Below, piece after piece: positions 22,869 to 29,956 of a stretch of DNA of 29,956 bases. The stretch is from positions 1-29,956 of the forward strand of contig JBHLQK010000010.1 in assembly GCA_048884925.1 (NCBI GenBank). The letters are read 5' to 3'. Each line of letters begins with the position of its first letter. The stretch's first letter is position 1. Position numbers and translations under genes: made by a program. This DNA is from SMTZ1-83 sp048884925 (GTDB lineage Archaea; Asgardarchaeota; Thorarchaeia; Thorarchaeales; Thorarchaeaceae). The notes below the pieces were generated by a model. It saw only the letters and a program-made list of their open reading frames with translations, was not told the origin of the DNA and ran no database searches.

Positions 22869-22873
22869 TTTCT

Positions 22874-23974
22874 CTACCCAATCTGTGAGGACAATACATC
22901 ATCATAGTCTAGAATTTGACTGAATTTCTTGAACGGTTTCTTCCTCCCCTTCCTATCCAACCATTCACCCTCAATGTCTAAGACTCGAAGATTACCTTCA
23001 TCTGCAATTCGTACTCTCGACCAGTTCCAATACTCAAGCGTTCCTTTGTTTAGAGTGATGGTTACTGAAGTTTTGGATACGTCGTAACCAATTGTGATTT
23101 TTGAACGGTTTCCAAAATCGAGGTCAACTGTTTCCTCAACTGTTTCGCCTGCTTCATCTATACGTTTCACACTGATATAAGCCCCAAAAGCCTCATGAAT
23201 GTGACCCACCAGAATCATGAATGGACGGTACTCGTCTGCAAGTACTCTCAATGCTATGCTGCCCTTTTGTGCTCCCCAAAGATTTGGCGGCACTCCAAAT
23301 CTTCCAAGCCGATCCCTCATTCCGTACGGAGGACTATGAGTGGCGATTATTACGTTCTTTGATTCCTGCTCAACCTTTGAGATGGCTTGGTCTGCAGCCC
23401 ACTTGAGATTCTCTTCCGACCGTTCTCCAGGGAATGTCTGGTTTATCGGGTTTGAACCCTCTACTCCTATGAACGCAAATCCGCTTTTCTCATATATTCC
23501 TCCCGGCCATGTAGTCCTCACGCTCTGCAAATCCATGTAGACATCATCAGGGTAAATGCGATCTTGAATAGAGTTAGACTTCTTGTCACTTCCAACATCA
23601 ACGATTTGGTCTGAGCCGATTTCTTCGACAGCATCTGAAGTTGTGCCAAACATCTCATAATTGCCCGCCACACAATAAGATGGCACAGGGCTGTCATGCA
23701 GAGTTTCTAAGAGGTCTTTCAGTATCACAATAGATGCCTTGGCGATTTCGGCCTGGTCTACTCCTGCTTTGAGGTAAGCTGGCTCAGCCAAGTAATCACC
23801 ATCAAAAAGCAGAATATCTGGAGTTGTTTCTTTCAGATTATCAAGGAGAAGGCGAATCTTCCCCTTTTCTTCGTGGGGGTCCCCGCTGCCAGCGAACTCC
23901 AGGATCTGATTATCCTTCAGATATGTTTCAACATCTTCAACCTTGAACGACTGCTTCTTCTTCCGGAAACTCAT
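22874..23974 (-). CDS. Calcineurin-like metallophosphoesterase with an altered GNHE motif
   Basis: A 366-aa phosphoesterase. Motifs are in order: GDPHE (D32, H34), FDGDYLAE (D60), GNYE (N105, Y106, E107), THSPP and GHIHE. Family members normally have GNH-D/E, where His is the likely general acid; here it is Tyr, which predicts altered catalysis or substrate. The C-terminal 80 residues form an additional strand-rich region. The protein has no signal peptide. ATG 23974 has GAGG upstream at about 9 nt. Nothing in the neighbourhood names a substrate. Confidence 0.78.
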   Translation of the reverse strand: MSFRKKKQSFKVEDVETYLKDNQILEFAGSGDPHEEKGKIRLLLDNLKETTPDILLFDGDYLAEPAYLKAGVDQAEIAKASIVILKDLLETLHDSPVPSYCVAGNYEMFGTTSDAVEEIGSDQIVDVGSDKKSNSIQDRIYPDDVYMDLQSVRTTWPGGIYEKSGFAFIGVEGSNPINQTFPGERSEENLKWAADQAISKVEQESKNVIIATHSPPYGMRDRLGRFGVPPNLWGAQKGSIALRVLADEYRPFMILVGHIHEAFGAYISVKRIDEAGETVEETVDLDFGNRSKITIGYDVSKTSVTITLNKGTLEYWNWSRVRIADEGNLRVLDIEGEWLDRKGRKKPFKKFSQILDYDDVLSSQIG

Positions 23975-24105
23975 TATACTACGCCTCGAGGAGGAACTCC
24001 TTATTCTAGCCCCCTATATCATCCATCATTGGATTTATCTGTTGGGGACGCTGTGATGAACCTGTCCGTCCTTTTAATCAATATCGAAACCTGCAGGTGA
24101 ACCGT

Positions 24106-24642
24106 TTGTCCGACACAACCAAAGTGTACATAGACTGTTACGATGCGAACGGCTTCTATGAAGAGAACTATGAGCGAATTATGCTTGTCATGTCAAAGGT
24201 AGCCACATCGAAGCTTCTGAAACGAGAGTGGGTTTCTTCGCAAGCTGTGGGCGGTACATGGGCCAGATCGATAAGGTGCAAATTTGAAACGAATCTCAAC
24301 GCTCATGAGATCAAGTCATTTATGGTGGGTCTTGAATACTCAGATCTAAATGACGTTCCAGAAGAGCTTCATCCCTCGAATAATGCTGATACCTTTAGGT
24401 TTGCTGACATTGATGTGATTGAGTTGAGGGAAAAGGAAGGCAGCGCTGTAAGTCGAATAGCTGGTCGACTGAAGCTGAGTGGTAAGAAGATCGGGATCGG
24501 CGATCTGAGAACGGGTGACTCCGATTCAGAATTCGTGCTTTCCTGCAGGAAGGATTTACTAGCTAGACTGGATGAAGATGCCCGAGAAAAGCTCCTAAGT
24601 ATTGAAAATGGTATATTCAAGGAGCTAAAGAGGGCTAGGTAG
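24106..24642 (+). CDS. Hypothetical soluble protein
   Basis: From TTG 24106 the product is 178 aa (MSDTTKVYIDCYD). A CAGGTGA site at 24094-24100 gives 5-nt spacing to this TTG. The GTG at 24097 inside that site is an alternative and would be leaderless relative to a CTTTTAATC element near 24070. The protein is an alpha/beta mix with one cysteine pair far apart in sequence and no membrane segment. I do not recognise it. It converges with the solenoid protein gene. Confidence 0.55.
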   Translation: MSDTTKVYIDCYDANGFYEENYERIMLVMSKVATSKLLKREWVSSQAVGGTWARSIRCKFETNLNAHEIKSFMVGLEYSDLNDVPEELHPSNNADTFRFADIDVIELREKEGSAVSRIAGRLKLSGKKIGIGDLRTGDSDSEFVLSCRKDLLARLDEDAREKLLSIENGIFKELKRAR

Positions 24643-24661
24643 AAAACTAGATTTTGCAGTA

Positions 24662-24677
24662 GGGGACATGAGTCCCC
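24662..24677. terminator. Small perfect hairpin between convergent genes
   Basis: GGGGAC-ATGA-GTCCCC forms a 6-bp stem with a tetraloop in the 94-bp gap between two converging genes. It may terminate either transcript. Confidence 0.4.
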
Positions 24678-24736
24678 ATCTCAACAGTGAAACACCCATT
24701 TGTATAAGAACAACGAAGATGACATGTCCTGGCGCT

Positions 24737-25984
24737 CTAAATCTCTTCAGGTGGGGGGAGTTTGTCCACTTTCTGAGGTTCTTCTCTGAACTCGACACCG
24801 CTCTCAGCGTCAAGCCTCTCAGTGTATAGAGTCTTTCCTTCAACAACCGACTCTCGTTCAATGTAGACCTCTCGTCCATAGATACTGCCTACTCGAGATC
24901 TTTCTTCGATTCGAATCTCGTCTCCGTAGAGTGACTTTGTTCTAGCACGTTCTCTCACGAGTATTTCTCTCGACTCAACCGGGCATGTCACTTCCGAGCG
25001 TCGACCGATTCTGAACCCGTCTGCCTTGACGTATTTGGCATCAATCAACCCGCCAACAATGATCCTATAGGTGTCAATTCGTCCATCTACTACAATCCTG
25101 CCGCCAACTTTGATCTTTGACTCGCATTTGAAGTCGCCACCAATCTCTGCCTTGCCGCCAACATCCATGTCCCCTGACAATTTTAAGGGGCCATCAATAA
25201 CTACTTTGCCGCCGACATCAATTGTTCGTCCAGTAGCTGCACCGCCAATGTGTACACTACCTCCGACATCTATGTCAACGAAATTGAGATCGCCCTCTGA
25301 GCTAAAAGTCCCACCAACGTCTATGGAATGTACTCTGGAACTCGGTCCTACTTTGATTGACCCGCCCACATCGATCTCTTCAATCTCAATCGCTCCGGAA
25401 GACTTGAAGCTCCCGCCAACATTGACCTTGACGATTCTTCCGTCATGAGCCTTACCCGAGCCGCCAGCTGAGAACTCCTCAATCTTTGACAGACCTTCGA
25501 TTTTTACCGAGCCGCCACCAGAAACCCTCTCTACTTCTGCGTCGCCACCTATGACTACGGAGCCGCCTGCAGAGACCTTTCGCGCCTTAGCATTGCCTTC
25601 GACTTTCACGGATCCTCCACCGCTTGCAGAAGTGCAGGTCAGGTCCTTGCCAATTCTTAGAGAGCTTCCTGCTCGAATGCTCTCAGCTGTGGCGGAACCT
25701 GTGATTTCAAGCCCTCCCCTTCTGTTTTCAGCAACGGTTTCCACCGTAAGGTTTCCATCTATGGTGATCGTATCCCTGGCTTTTCCGTCGAGAGAATGCG
25801 CCTTCAGCGACCCTTCAAAGAATGTTTCTCCCTTGACGCTGACTCGGCCAGTCACAATAATCTCATTGCCCTCTGCTGGCCTAACGGATCTACAGTTCTC
25901 AAGCTCAAGATCTCCTTGTATGGCGCCCAGCTCGACAACCGCTTCGTTCTTGTATCTCTGAATTTCTGCCATTTTAATTGTCAT
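24737..25984 (-). CDS. Bactofilin-like polymer-forming beta-solenoid protein
   Basis: A 415-aa protein dominated by a repeat of about 17 residues. The GG of each repeat falls at 122, 140, 157, 174, 190, 207, 224, 241, 258, 276, 294 and 311, within motifs S-A/G-GGS-V-x-I-x-G (first block) and DVGGS-V-x-I-x-G (second block). This matches the winding length of bactofilins, which form stable non-polar filaments. Flanking segments continue the pattern less regularly up to about residue 390, so the solenoid has perhaps 18-20 coils, against about six in typical bacterial bactofilins. The tail is Pro/Glu-rich. There is no membrane segment. The start may be ATG 25984 or ATG 25972. Filament or surface-layer scaffold roles are inference. 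Confidence 0.75.
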   Translation of the reverse strand: MTIKMAEIQRYKNEAVVELGAIQGDLELENCRSVRPAEGNEIIVTGRVSVKGETFFEGSLKAHSLDGKARDTITIDGNLTVETVAENRRGGLEITGSATAESIRAGSSLRIGKDLTCTSASGGGSVKVEGNAKARKVSAGGSVVIGGDAEVERVSGGGSVKIEGLSKIEEFSAGGSGKAHDGRIVKVNVGGSFKSSGAIEIEEIDVGGSIKVGPSSRVHSIDVGGTFSSEGDLNFVDIDVGGSVHIGGAATGRTIDVGGKVVIDGPLKLSGDMDVGGKAEIGGDFKCESKIKVGGRIVVDGRIDTYRIIVGGLIDAKYVKADGFRIGRRSEVTCPVESREILVRERARTKSLYGDEIRIEERSRVGSIYGREVYIERESVVEGKTLYTERLDAESGVEFREEPQKVDKLPPPEEI

Positions 25985-26020
25985 CTCAGCTATGTTCTAA
26001 TTAAATCCGCTCAAAATTGG

Positions 26021-26029
26021 TATATAAAG
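26021..26029 (-). promoter_or_regulatory. TATA box for the solenoid protein
   Basis: The minus strand reads GCTTTATATACC, one of the best TATA boxes in the window. Transcription would start near 25999, 15-27 nt before the two candidate ATGs. Confidence 0.6.
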
Positions 26030-26099
26030 CGGAACCACAATTGGGGGTCACAATTTGTGACTGCATACTGTATTATCTTACAGTGGGAAATCACTCGAA

Positions 26100-26408
26100 T
26101 CACATCCCAATTATCGGGTCCGGAACTGGAATCCCCACTAAAGCCGCCATTCTCTTGTAGAGCTCCAGATACTGATGGCCTCTAACAGTCACTGAATAGA
26201 CTCTCTGTCCCTCGTCGTCCTCCTCTTCGAGGAGACCCCTCTCCATGAGCTCAGTGATTGTTTCCTTGGCACGATCGACTGGCATATTGGTGGACCTGGC
26301 GGCACGTGTGAGTGGACAGTAACCATAGATGTAAATCACACGAATGAGTTCAGCATAGATGTCGTATCTTGTTCTCTTGATACGTTCTGCCTTCTTCTTC
26401 TTCGCCAT
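26100..26408 (-). CDS. Winged-helix DNA-binding protein
   Basis: A 102-aa protein with a basic N-terminus (MAKKKKAERIKRTRYDIYAELIRVI) and a winged helix-turn-helix: the segment LTRAARSTNMPVDRAKETITELMERGLLEEE is the helix-turn-helix with recognition helix, and RVYSVTVRGHQYLELYKRM is the wing and last helix. Proteins of this kind are common one-domain archaeal transcription regulators. The target is unknown. The ATG follows AGGTG at 7 nt; a TATA element lies at 26443-26450. It lies divergent from the longin/roadblock gene. Confidence 0.8.
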   Translation of the reverse strand: MAKKKKAERIKRTRYDIYAELIRVIYIYGYCPLTRAARSTNMPVDRAKETITELMERGLLEEEDDEGQRVYSVTVRGHQYLELYKRMAALVGIPVPDPIIGM

Positions 26409-26442
26409 TATGTCACACCTAGAGCAGTTGGGTTGGCGCGGT

Positions 26443-26450
26443 CATAAAAA
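26443..26450 (-). promoter_or_regulatory. TATA box for the winged-helix gene
   Basis: The minus strand reads CCTTTTTATGAC, placing the transcript start near 26421 and a leader of about 13 nt that contains the AGGTG site. Confidence 0.5.
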
Positions 26451-26549
26451 GGCATCCAAAGGCGCTTGCATCTGACCGGCATCCAATTATCTACAGACAA
26501 TCCTTATGACCCCGTCAGATATTCGTTTTCCATCTGTCGGGAACGCAAA

Positions 26550-27293
26550 ATGATACTCAGAGTATACATCATGAAGAGCCCATCAGGTGAACCCATCTAT
26601 GGGCGGTCATATGATAATAGCGATCCAATTGGTGAGACCAGTCTTCCATCTCATGTGTGCGCATGTGCGACACTCATCCATTCCAGCAGCGGAACCTCAC
26701 GAGACCGAGTGTATACCCTGGAACAATCTGGGGCTCTCTGGTCATACGTCTTCTTTGAGCACTTCGCAGTCATCTTGTTTACGACAATCGACGAGAACGA
26801 GGTGGGCTTGAAGAAGATGATGATGTCTCTTGGTCGTGCCATCAGTAATCAGTTTGGTCACTTAATCTTATCATGGAGCGGCAATATAGGCGAGTTCGAG
26901 GGCATAGACTCTCTAGTGGACCGATATGTCAGAATCGATTTAGAGCATCCTCCCGCAGCGATTCTTGATAAAGCTGAGAAAATGATGAACCTTGCACTAG
27001 AGGACCACGAGATAGCATATGCTGGACTCATTGACGCTCGAGGGGTCCTGCTTCGAGGCAACATCCCTGAGAATCATCTCTCCGGAATTGAAGCTGAGAT
27101 GGCAAATGGCGAAATACGCCCTGCAGCAGACATGGTTCCCATAGGAGTGGAAATCATGGGATATAGTGTCCAAATGCTTAAAGTGCGTTCATTGACAGTT
27201 GCTGTCGCAGCTCATCGTGATGAGAGCAAGCTTATTGCCATCAAGGCGGTAAGTGAGATTGCAGATGACCTGAACAAAGCCATGTCGTATTGA
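26550..27293 (+). CDS. Longin-like plus roadblock/LC7-like domain protein
   Basis: A 247-aa protein with two parts. Residues 1-110 resemble a longin-like fold: strand ILRVYIMKSPSGEPIYGRSY, turn, strands up to YVFFEHFAVILFTTID, then helix KKMMMSLGRAISNQF. Residues 150-245 resemble a roadblock/LC7 domain: helix, AGLIDARGVLLRG, helix, GYSVQMLKVRSLTVAVAAHRDE, final helix. In eukaryotes these folds regulate small GTPases in trafficking and mTORC1 signalling, and Asgard archaea are rich in both. Combining them in one chain is of note. No GTPase gene is adjacent in the window. ATG 26550 is chosen; the frame is open to 26466. The assignment is by eye from fold pattern. Confidence 0.6.
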   Translation: MILRVYIMKSPSGEPIYGRSYDNSDPIGETSLPSHVCACATLIHSSSGTSRDRVYTLEQSGALWSYVFFEHFAVILFTTIDENEVGLKKMMMSLGRAISNQFGHLILSWSGNIGEFEGIDSLVDRYVRIDLEHPPAAILDKAEKMMNLALEDHEIAYAGLIDARGVLLRGNIPENHLSGIEAEMANGEIRPAADMVPIGVEIMGYSVQMLKVRSLTVAVAAHRDESKLIAIKAVSEIADDLNKAMSY

Positions 27294-27344
27294 GCACAAG
27301 TTCTAAATGATGCTTGAGTCCCAAATCATGCCCGGTGACTTGAA

Positions 27345-27962
27345 TTGATTTTAGGTATCAATGGCTCACCAAAGGGTGAGCGATCCAATTCTCGTTTTCT
27401 GCTTACTAAAGCTCTTGAGGCCGCATCCGAAGTTCTTGCAGATGGTAAAACAGAAATTCTGGATATTGTAGATCTCCAGATTCGTCATTGTACTGGTTGC
27501 GATGCATGCGTGAGGAAGAAACCCTGTCCAGAGAGTGAACATGATGATATGCCAAGAATCGAGGAGAAGCTTGCTCAGGCAAATGGCATTATCATCGCTG
27601 CACCATCCTACTTCACATCAGTCCCGGGGATATTGAAGGACCTCATAGATCGATCAAGGACTATGAAGATGCTTGACCATCAACTAAAGGACAAGGTGTT
27701 TGGAGCAATTACATACGCCGGACTTCGCTATGGAGGTCAAGAGCATGTTATTGATATCCTCAACAGATATGCATTGGGCCAAGGAATGATTGTTGTTGGC
27801 TCTGTGGGCAGTCCTGTGAAACATGGCACGTTTGGTTCCGGCAGCATGCAGACAGATGAGGGCAAGTGGCGGAATGCGGAATCAGACGCGCTTGCTATCG
27901 ATGCGAGTGAGGAACTGGGTCGCAGAGTAGCCAATCTAGTAAACAGCATCAACGGTACCTGA
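27345..27962 (+). CDS. Iron-sulfur flavoprotein (Isf-like), NAD(P)H-FMN reductase fold
   Basis: A 205-aa flavodoxin-fold protein. The FMN phosphate loop is GINGSPKGERSNSRFLL (residues 4-20). The compact cluster motif C49-x2-C52-x2-C55-x5-C61 (CTGCDACVRKKPC) matches Isf-type proteins that carry one 4Fe-4S cluster, and the YFTSVPGILKDLIDR segment (about 84-98) contacts FMN. The start is TTG 27345, with GGTGA 6 nt upstream; an in-frame TGA lies just before. The corrinoid adenosyltransferase follows after 9 bp, so a role as one-electron donor for cob(II)alamin reduction is a reasonable inference. Confidence 0.82.
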   Translation: MILGINGSPKGERSNSRFLLTKALEAASEVLADGKTEILDIVDLQIRHCTGCDACVRKKPCPESEHDDMPRIEEKLAQANGIIIAAPSYFTSVPGILKDLIDRSRTMKMLDHQLKDKVFGAITYAGLRYGGQEHVIDILNRYALGQGMIVVGSVGSPVKHGTFGSGSMQTDEGKWRNAESDALAIDASEELGRRVANLVNSINGT

Positions 27963-27971
27963 GGCCTGAGA

Positions 27972-28535
27972 ATGGATAATACTGAGAAACTTGGAAAAGT
28001 CCAAGTTTATACTGGAGATGGAAAAGGCAAGACAACCAGTGCGCTGGGTGCCGGATTAAGAGCCGCAGGTCATGGCTTCAAGGTTCTGATGATTTGCTTC
28101 ATGAAGGCAAAGGTCGCTGAGCGAGACGGTGAAACTGAGGTGAACTATGGTGAGTTTGGAATAATAGAACATGTTCCGAACTTTGAGATTGTGCCCGTTG
28201 GACGGCTTGACTGGGTTGACAAAGAGAATCCTGACCCGATTGATGTTAAACTAGCTCAAGATGGGCTGGAATTGGCTCGTGATGCACTTCAAAACCATGT
28301 CTACGATGTTCTCATTCTTGATGAGATTAATGTCGCAGTTGAATGGAATCTCATTTCTCTTGATGACCAATTGAGCCTAATCAAGGTGAAACCCACAAAT
28401 GTTGAAATGATAATGACGGGCCGATATGCTCGCCCAGAAATCATTGAAGCTGCTGACTTAGTCACTGAGATGAGAGAACTCAAACATTACTATACGTCAA
28501 ACGGGGCCCAAGCCAGGAAAGGCTTCGAGTTCTGA
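27972..28535 (+). CDS. cobO: Corrinoid adenosyltransferase (CobA/CobO/BtuR type)
   Basis: A 187-aa enzyme that transfers the adenosyl group of ATP to cob(I)alamin. The P-loop GDGKGKT (residues 15-21) and the LILDEINVAVEWNLI segment are characteristic of the CobA family. Length is normal. It lies 9 bp after the iron-sulfur flavoprotein on the same strand and 0.6 kb before an AdoCbl-dependent mutase. Confidence 0.92.
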   Translation: MDNTEKLGKVQVYTGDGKGKTTSALGAGLRAAGHGFKVLMICFMKAKVAERDGETEVNYGEFGIIEHVPNFEIVPVGRLDWVDKENPDPIDVKLAQDGLELARDALQNHVYDVLILDEINVAVEWNLISLDDQLSLIKVKPTNVEMIMTGRYARPEIIEAADLVTEMRELKHYYTSNGAQARKGFEF

Positions 28536-28610
28536 AAACATTGATCCGTGTTGGAATAAATCCCGCAGCCGGCATCTATAGCAGGGTCAGGGGCAACGTG
28601 GTTGATGCTC

Positions 28611-29012
28611 TTAATCACCATATCCTGGAGTAAAGGTTGCCAGGACATCGCAAGCACCCACAGTATTGTCAATCAGTGTCCTGAGCTCCTCACCGGTGAG
28701 ATCAGTGTCATTGGTTTCTGCAGTCACTGAGATGTAATCATCATTTGTGATTACAAACTTGACACCATTCACTTTCCATGAGGAAACAAGCATGTCGTAC
28801 ATTAGCTTGTGCTGCTCTTCCTGGGGAATTTTGCTGAACTTGGTGAAGAGCGCAGTAATGAAAATCCAGTTCTCATCAGGGCTTGTAAGTACCAGAACCT
28901 TAAGGTTGTCAAACTGTGCAGTGTCCCAGACCATTAGAAGACCGGCTTCCTCCCGGGTATAGATTATCTCAATCTCATCGAGCAGGGCCGCAATTTCGTC
29001 TAGTTTCGACAT
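28611..29012 (-). CDS. YbjN-like/type III chaperone-fold protein
   Basis: A 133-aa acidic protein whose order of alternating strands and helices (helix, LLMVWDT strand, LKVLVLTS strand, NWIFITALF strand, helix, GVKFVITNDDYISVTAET, helix) resembles YbjN and CesT-like proteins. Those bind partner proteins. The ATG follows GAGGT at 8 nt. It separates the B12 genes from the mutase on the opposite strand. Function unknown. Confidence 0.6.
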   Translation of the reverse strand: MSKLDEIAALLDEIEIIYTREEAGLLMVWDTAQFDNLKVLVLTSPDENWIFITALFTKFSKIPQEEQHKLMYDMLVSSWKVNGVKFVITNDDYISVTAETNDTDLTGEELRTLIDNTVGACDVLATFTPGYGD

Positions 29013-29147
29013 GTCTAATACCTCAAATTGGGGGGGCTCAGTCCCTTCACATAAAGATGTCTAGGATGAAAGCCCAGGCCCGGAAACAAACAGTTAATAT
29101 CGAGACCTCTTCAGTTTCTATTGTTTCAATGAGATGGAGAGTCGTCG

Positions 29148-29956
29148 ATGGGCGCTGATAAGGCAAAGAAGGAAGATACCCATGAAACAACAGATCCTGA
29201 GTTGAATGAGATTCAGGCTGCAAAAGAGCGTTGGGAGGCCGGGACTCTCGCACGTCATACAGACAAAAATCCCGAACGTCGTGAAGAGTTCATCAGCACC
29301 TCCAGCCGTCCCGTGAGAAGGATTTACACTCCTCTTGATGTTCCCAAGTTGGATTACATGCGGGACCTTGGATTTCCAAGTGAATATCCCTATACACGAG
29401 GTGTTCAACCCACACTTTATCGTGGCAAGTTCTGGACTATGCGCCAGTTTGCGGGGATGGGATCAGCAGAAGAGACTAACGAACGTTTCAAGTATTTGCT
29501 CAAGATTGGCCAGACTGGGCTCAGCGTTGCATTCCATCTTCCAACGATATATGGTCATGATTCTGACCATGAGTTCTCTTATGGCGAGGTTGGCAAGCTA
29601 GGAGTTGCTGTTGATACTCTCAAAGACATGGAGATTCTTTTTGATGGAATTCCACTTGATAAGGTCACGACCTCGATGACTATCAACGGCCCGGCCAGTG
29701 TGTTGCTCTCAATGTATATGGTCGCCGCAGAGAAGCAAGGTGTGAGTTCTCATCAGATAGGTGGAACTATTCAGAACGACATTCTGAAGGAGTACATGGC
29801 GCAAAAGAGCTGGATCTTTGCACCCAAGCCATCACTACGCATAATTGTAGACATCATGGAGTACTGTGCCAAGAATATTCCACGTTGGAACACAATAAGC
29901 ATCTCTGGCTATCATATCAGAGAAGCCGGTTCCACAGCAGCTCAGGAATTGGCATT
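29148..29956 (+). CDS. mcmA: Methylmalonyl-CoA mutase large (catalytic) subunit, N-terminal part
   Basis: The frame from ATG 29148 runs to the window edge with 269 residues and no stop. It matches the catalytic chain of methylmalonyl-CoA mutase: a charged N-terminus, RRIYTPLDVPKLDYMRDLGFPSEYPYTRGVQPTLYRGKFWTMRQFAG, then TGLSVAFHLPTIYGHDSDH, TTSMTINGPASVLLSMY, GTIQNDILKEYMAQKSWIF and SISGYHIREAGSTAAQELA. It isomerises methylmalonyl-CoA and succinyl-CoA with adenosylcobalamin. The GGAGAG site is 7 nt upstream, and TTAATATC near 29091-29098 may be the TATA element. Archaeal enzymes usually have the B12-binding domain on a separate small subunit, so that gene may lie beyond the window. Confidence 0.92.
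   Translation, partial: MGADKAKKEDTHETTDPELNEIQAAKERWEAGTLARHTDKNPERREEFISTSSRPVRRIYTPLDVPKLDYMRDLGFPSEYPYTRGVQPTLYRGKFWTMRQFAGMGSAEETNERFKYLLKIGQTGLSVAFHLPTIYGHDSDHEFSYGEVGKLGVAVDTLKDMEILFDGIPLDKVTTSMTINGPASVLLSMYMVAAEKQGVSSHQIGGTIQNDILKEYMAQKSWIFAPKPSLRIIVDIMEYCAKNIPRWNTISISGYHIREAGSTAAQELA

Noticed and set aside
25071..25448. Proline/threonine-rich frame antisense to the solenoid gene
   Set aside because: Its repeats are simply the complement of the GGS codons of the solenoid repeats.

Overview
The window reads as archaeal, most likely from the Asgard group and perhaps a Thorarchaeota-like lineage; that placement is inference. Supporting signs are archaeal TATA boxes about 25 nt upstream of starts, tetrahydromethanopterin-branch C1 genes (fwdD, fwdB, fwdA) without any methanogenesis gene, a geranylgeranyl-reductase-type flavoprotein, an archaeal-type Thr-tRNA editing domain, and three eukaryote-like small folds: a single gelsolin domain, a longin-like plus roadblock-like protein, and a long bactofilin-like beta-solenoid. 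I found no rRNA, tRNA, CRISPR array, transposase or integrase. Base composition looks even throughout.

Layout. 1-5.6 kb: GGR-family flavoprotein, divergent membrane-anchored left-handed beta-helix protein, stand-alone tRNA-Thr editing domain, small Cys-rich protein, a degenerate Hef/FANCM-like helicase, and an unknown protein built from four similar units. 5.6-9.3 kb: an unusual cluster of zinc-ribbon plus transmembrane proteins (one a 56-aa microprotein), a small beta-rich unknown, and a one-domain gelsolin protein. 9.4-10.8 kb: zinc alcohol/polyol dehydrogenase and a cupin. 10.8-15.9 kb, minus strand: a 2-oxoacid dehydrogenase complex (E1 alpha, E1 beta, E2), a double zinc-ribbon protein, a lipoate-protein ligase and an AhpD-like CxxC protein. 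No E3 is present. 16.2-20.4 kb: fwdD-fwdB-fwdA plus a methyltransferase. The fwdB start has to be placed at a CTG directly after the fwdD stop. 20.7-22.9 kb: an SNF-type sodium symporter with a small two-helix partner, then a leaderless gene for a membrane protein with a possible winged-helix tail. 22.9-26.4 kb: calcineurin-like phosphoesterase, an unknown protein, the 17-residue-repeat solenoid protein and a winged-helix protein. 26.5-30 kb: longin/roadblock protein, iron-sulfur flavoprotein, corrinoid adenosyltransferase, a YbjN-like protein, and the first 90% or so of a kilobase of methylmalonyl-CoA mutase, cut by the window edge.

How the genes fit together. Three metabolic themes are visible. 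(1) Lipoyl chemistry: E1/E2, a lipoate ligase and an AhpD-type disulfide protein that could draw electrons from the lipoyl arm. (2) C1 metabolism: the molybdenum/tungsten formylmethanofuran dehydrogenase catalytic subunits, which reduce CO2 to formyl-methanofuran at the entry of the archaeal Wood-Ljungdahl branch, or run in reverse. (3) B12-dependent carbon rearrangement: a putative corrinoid-reducing flavoprotein, the adenosyltransferase and the AdoCbl-dependent mutase. Non-ATG starts with strong Shine-Dalgarno sequences recur, so several start sites here differ from the longest open frame.
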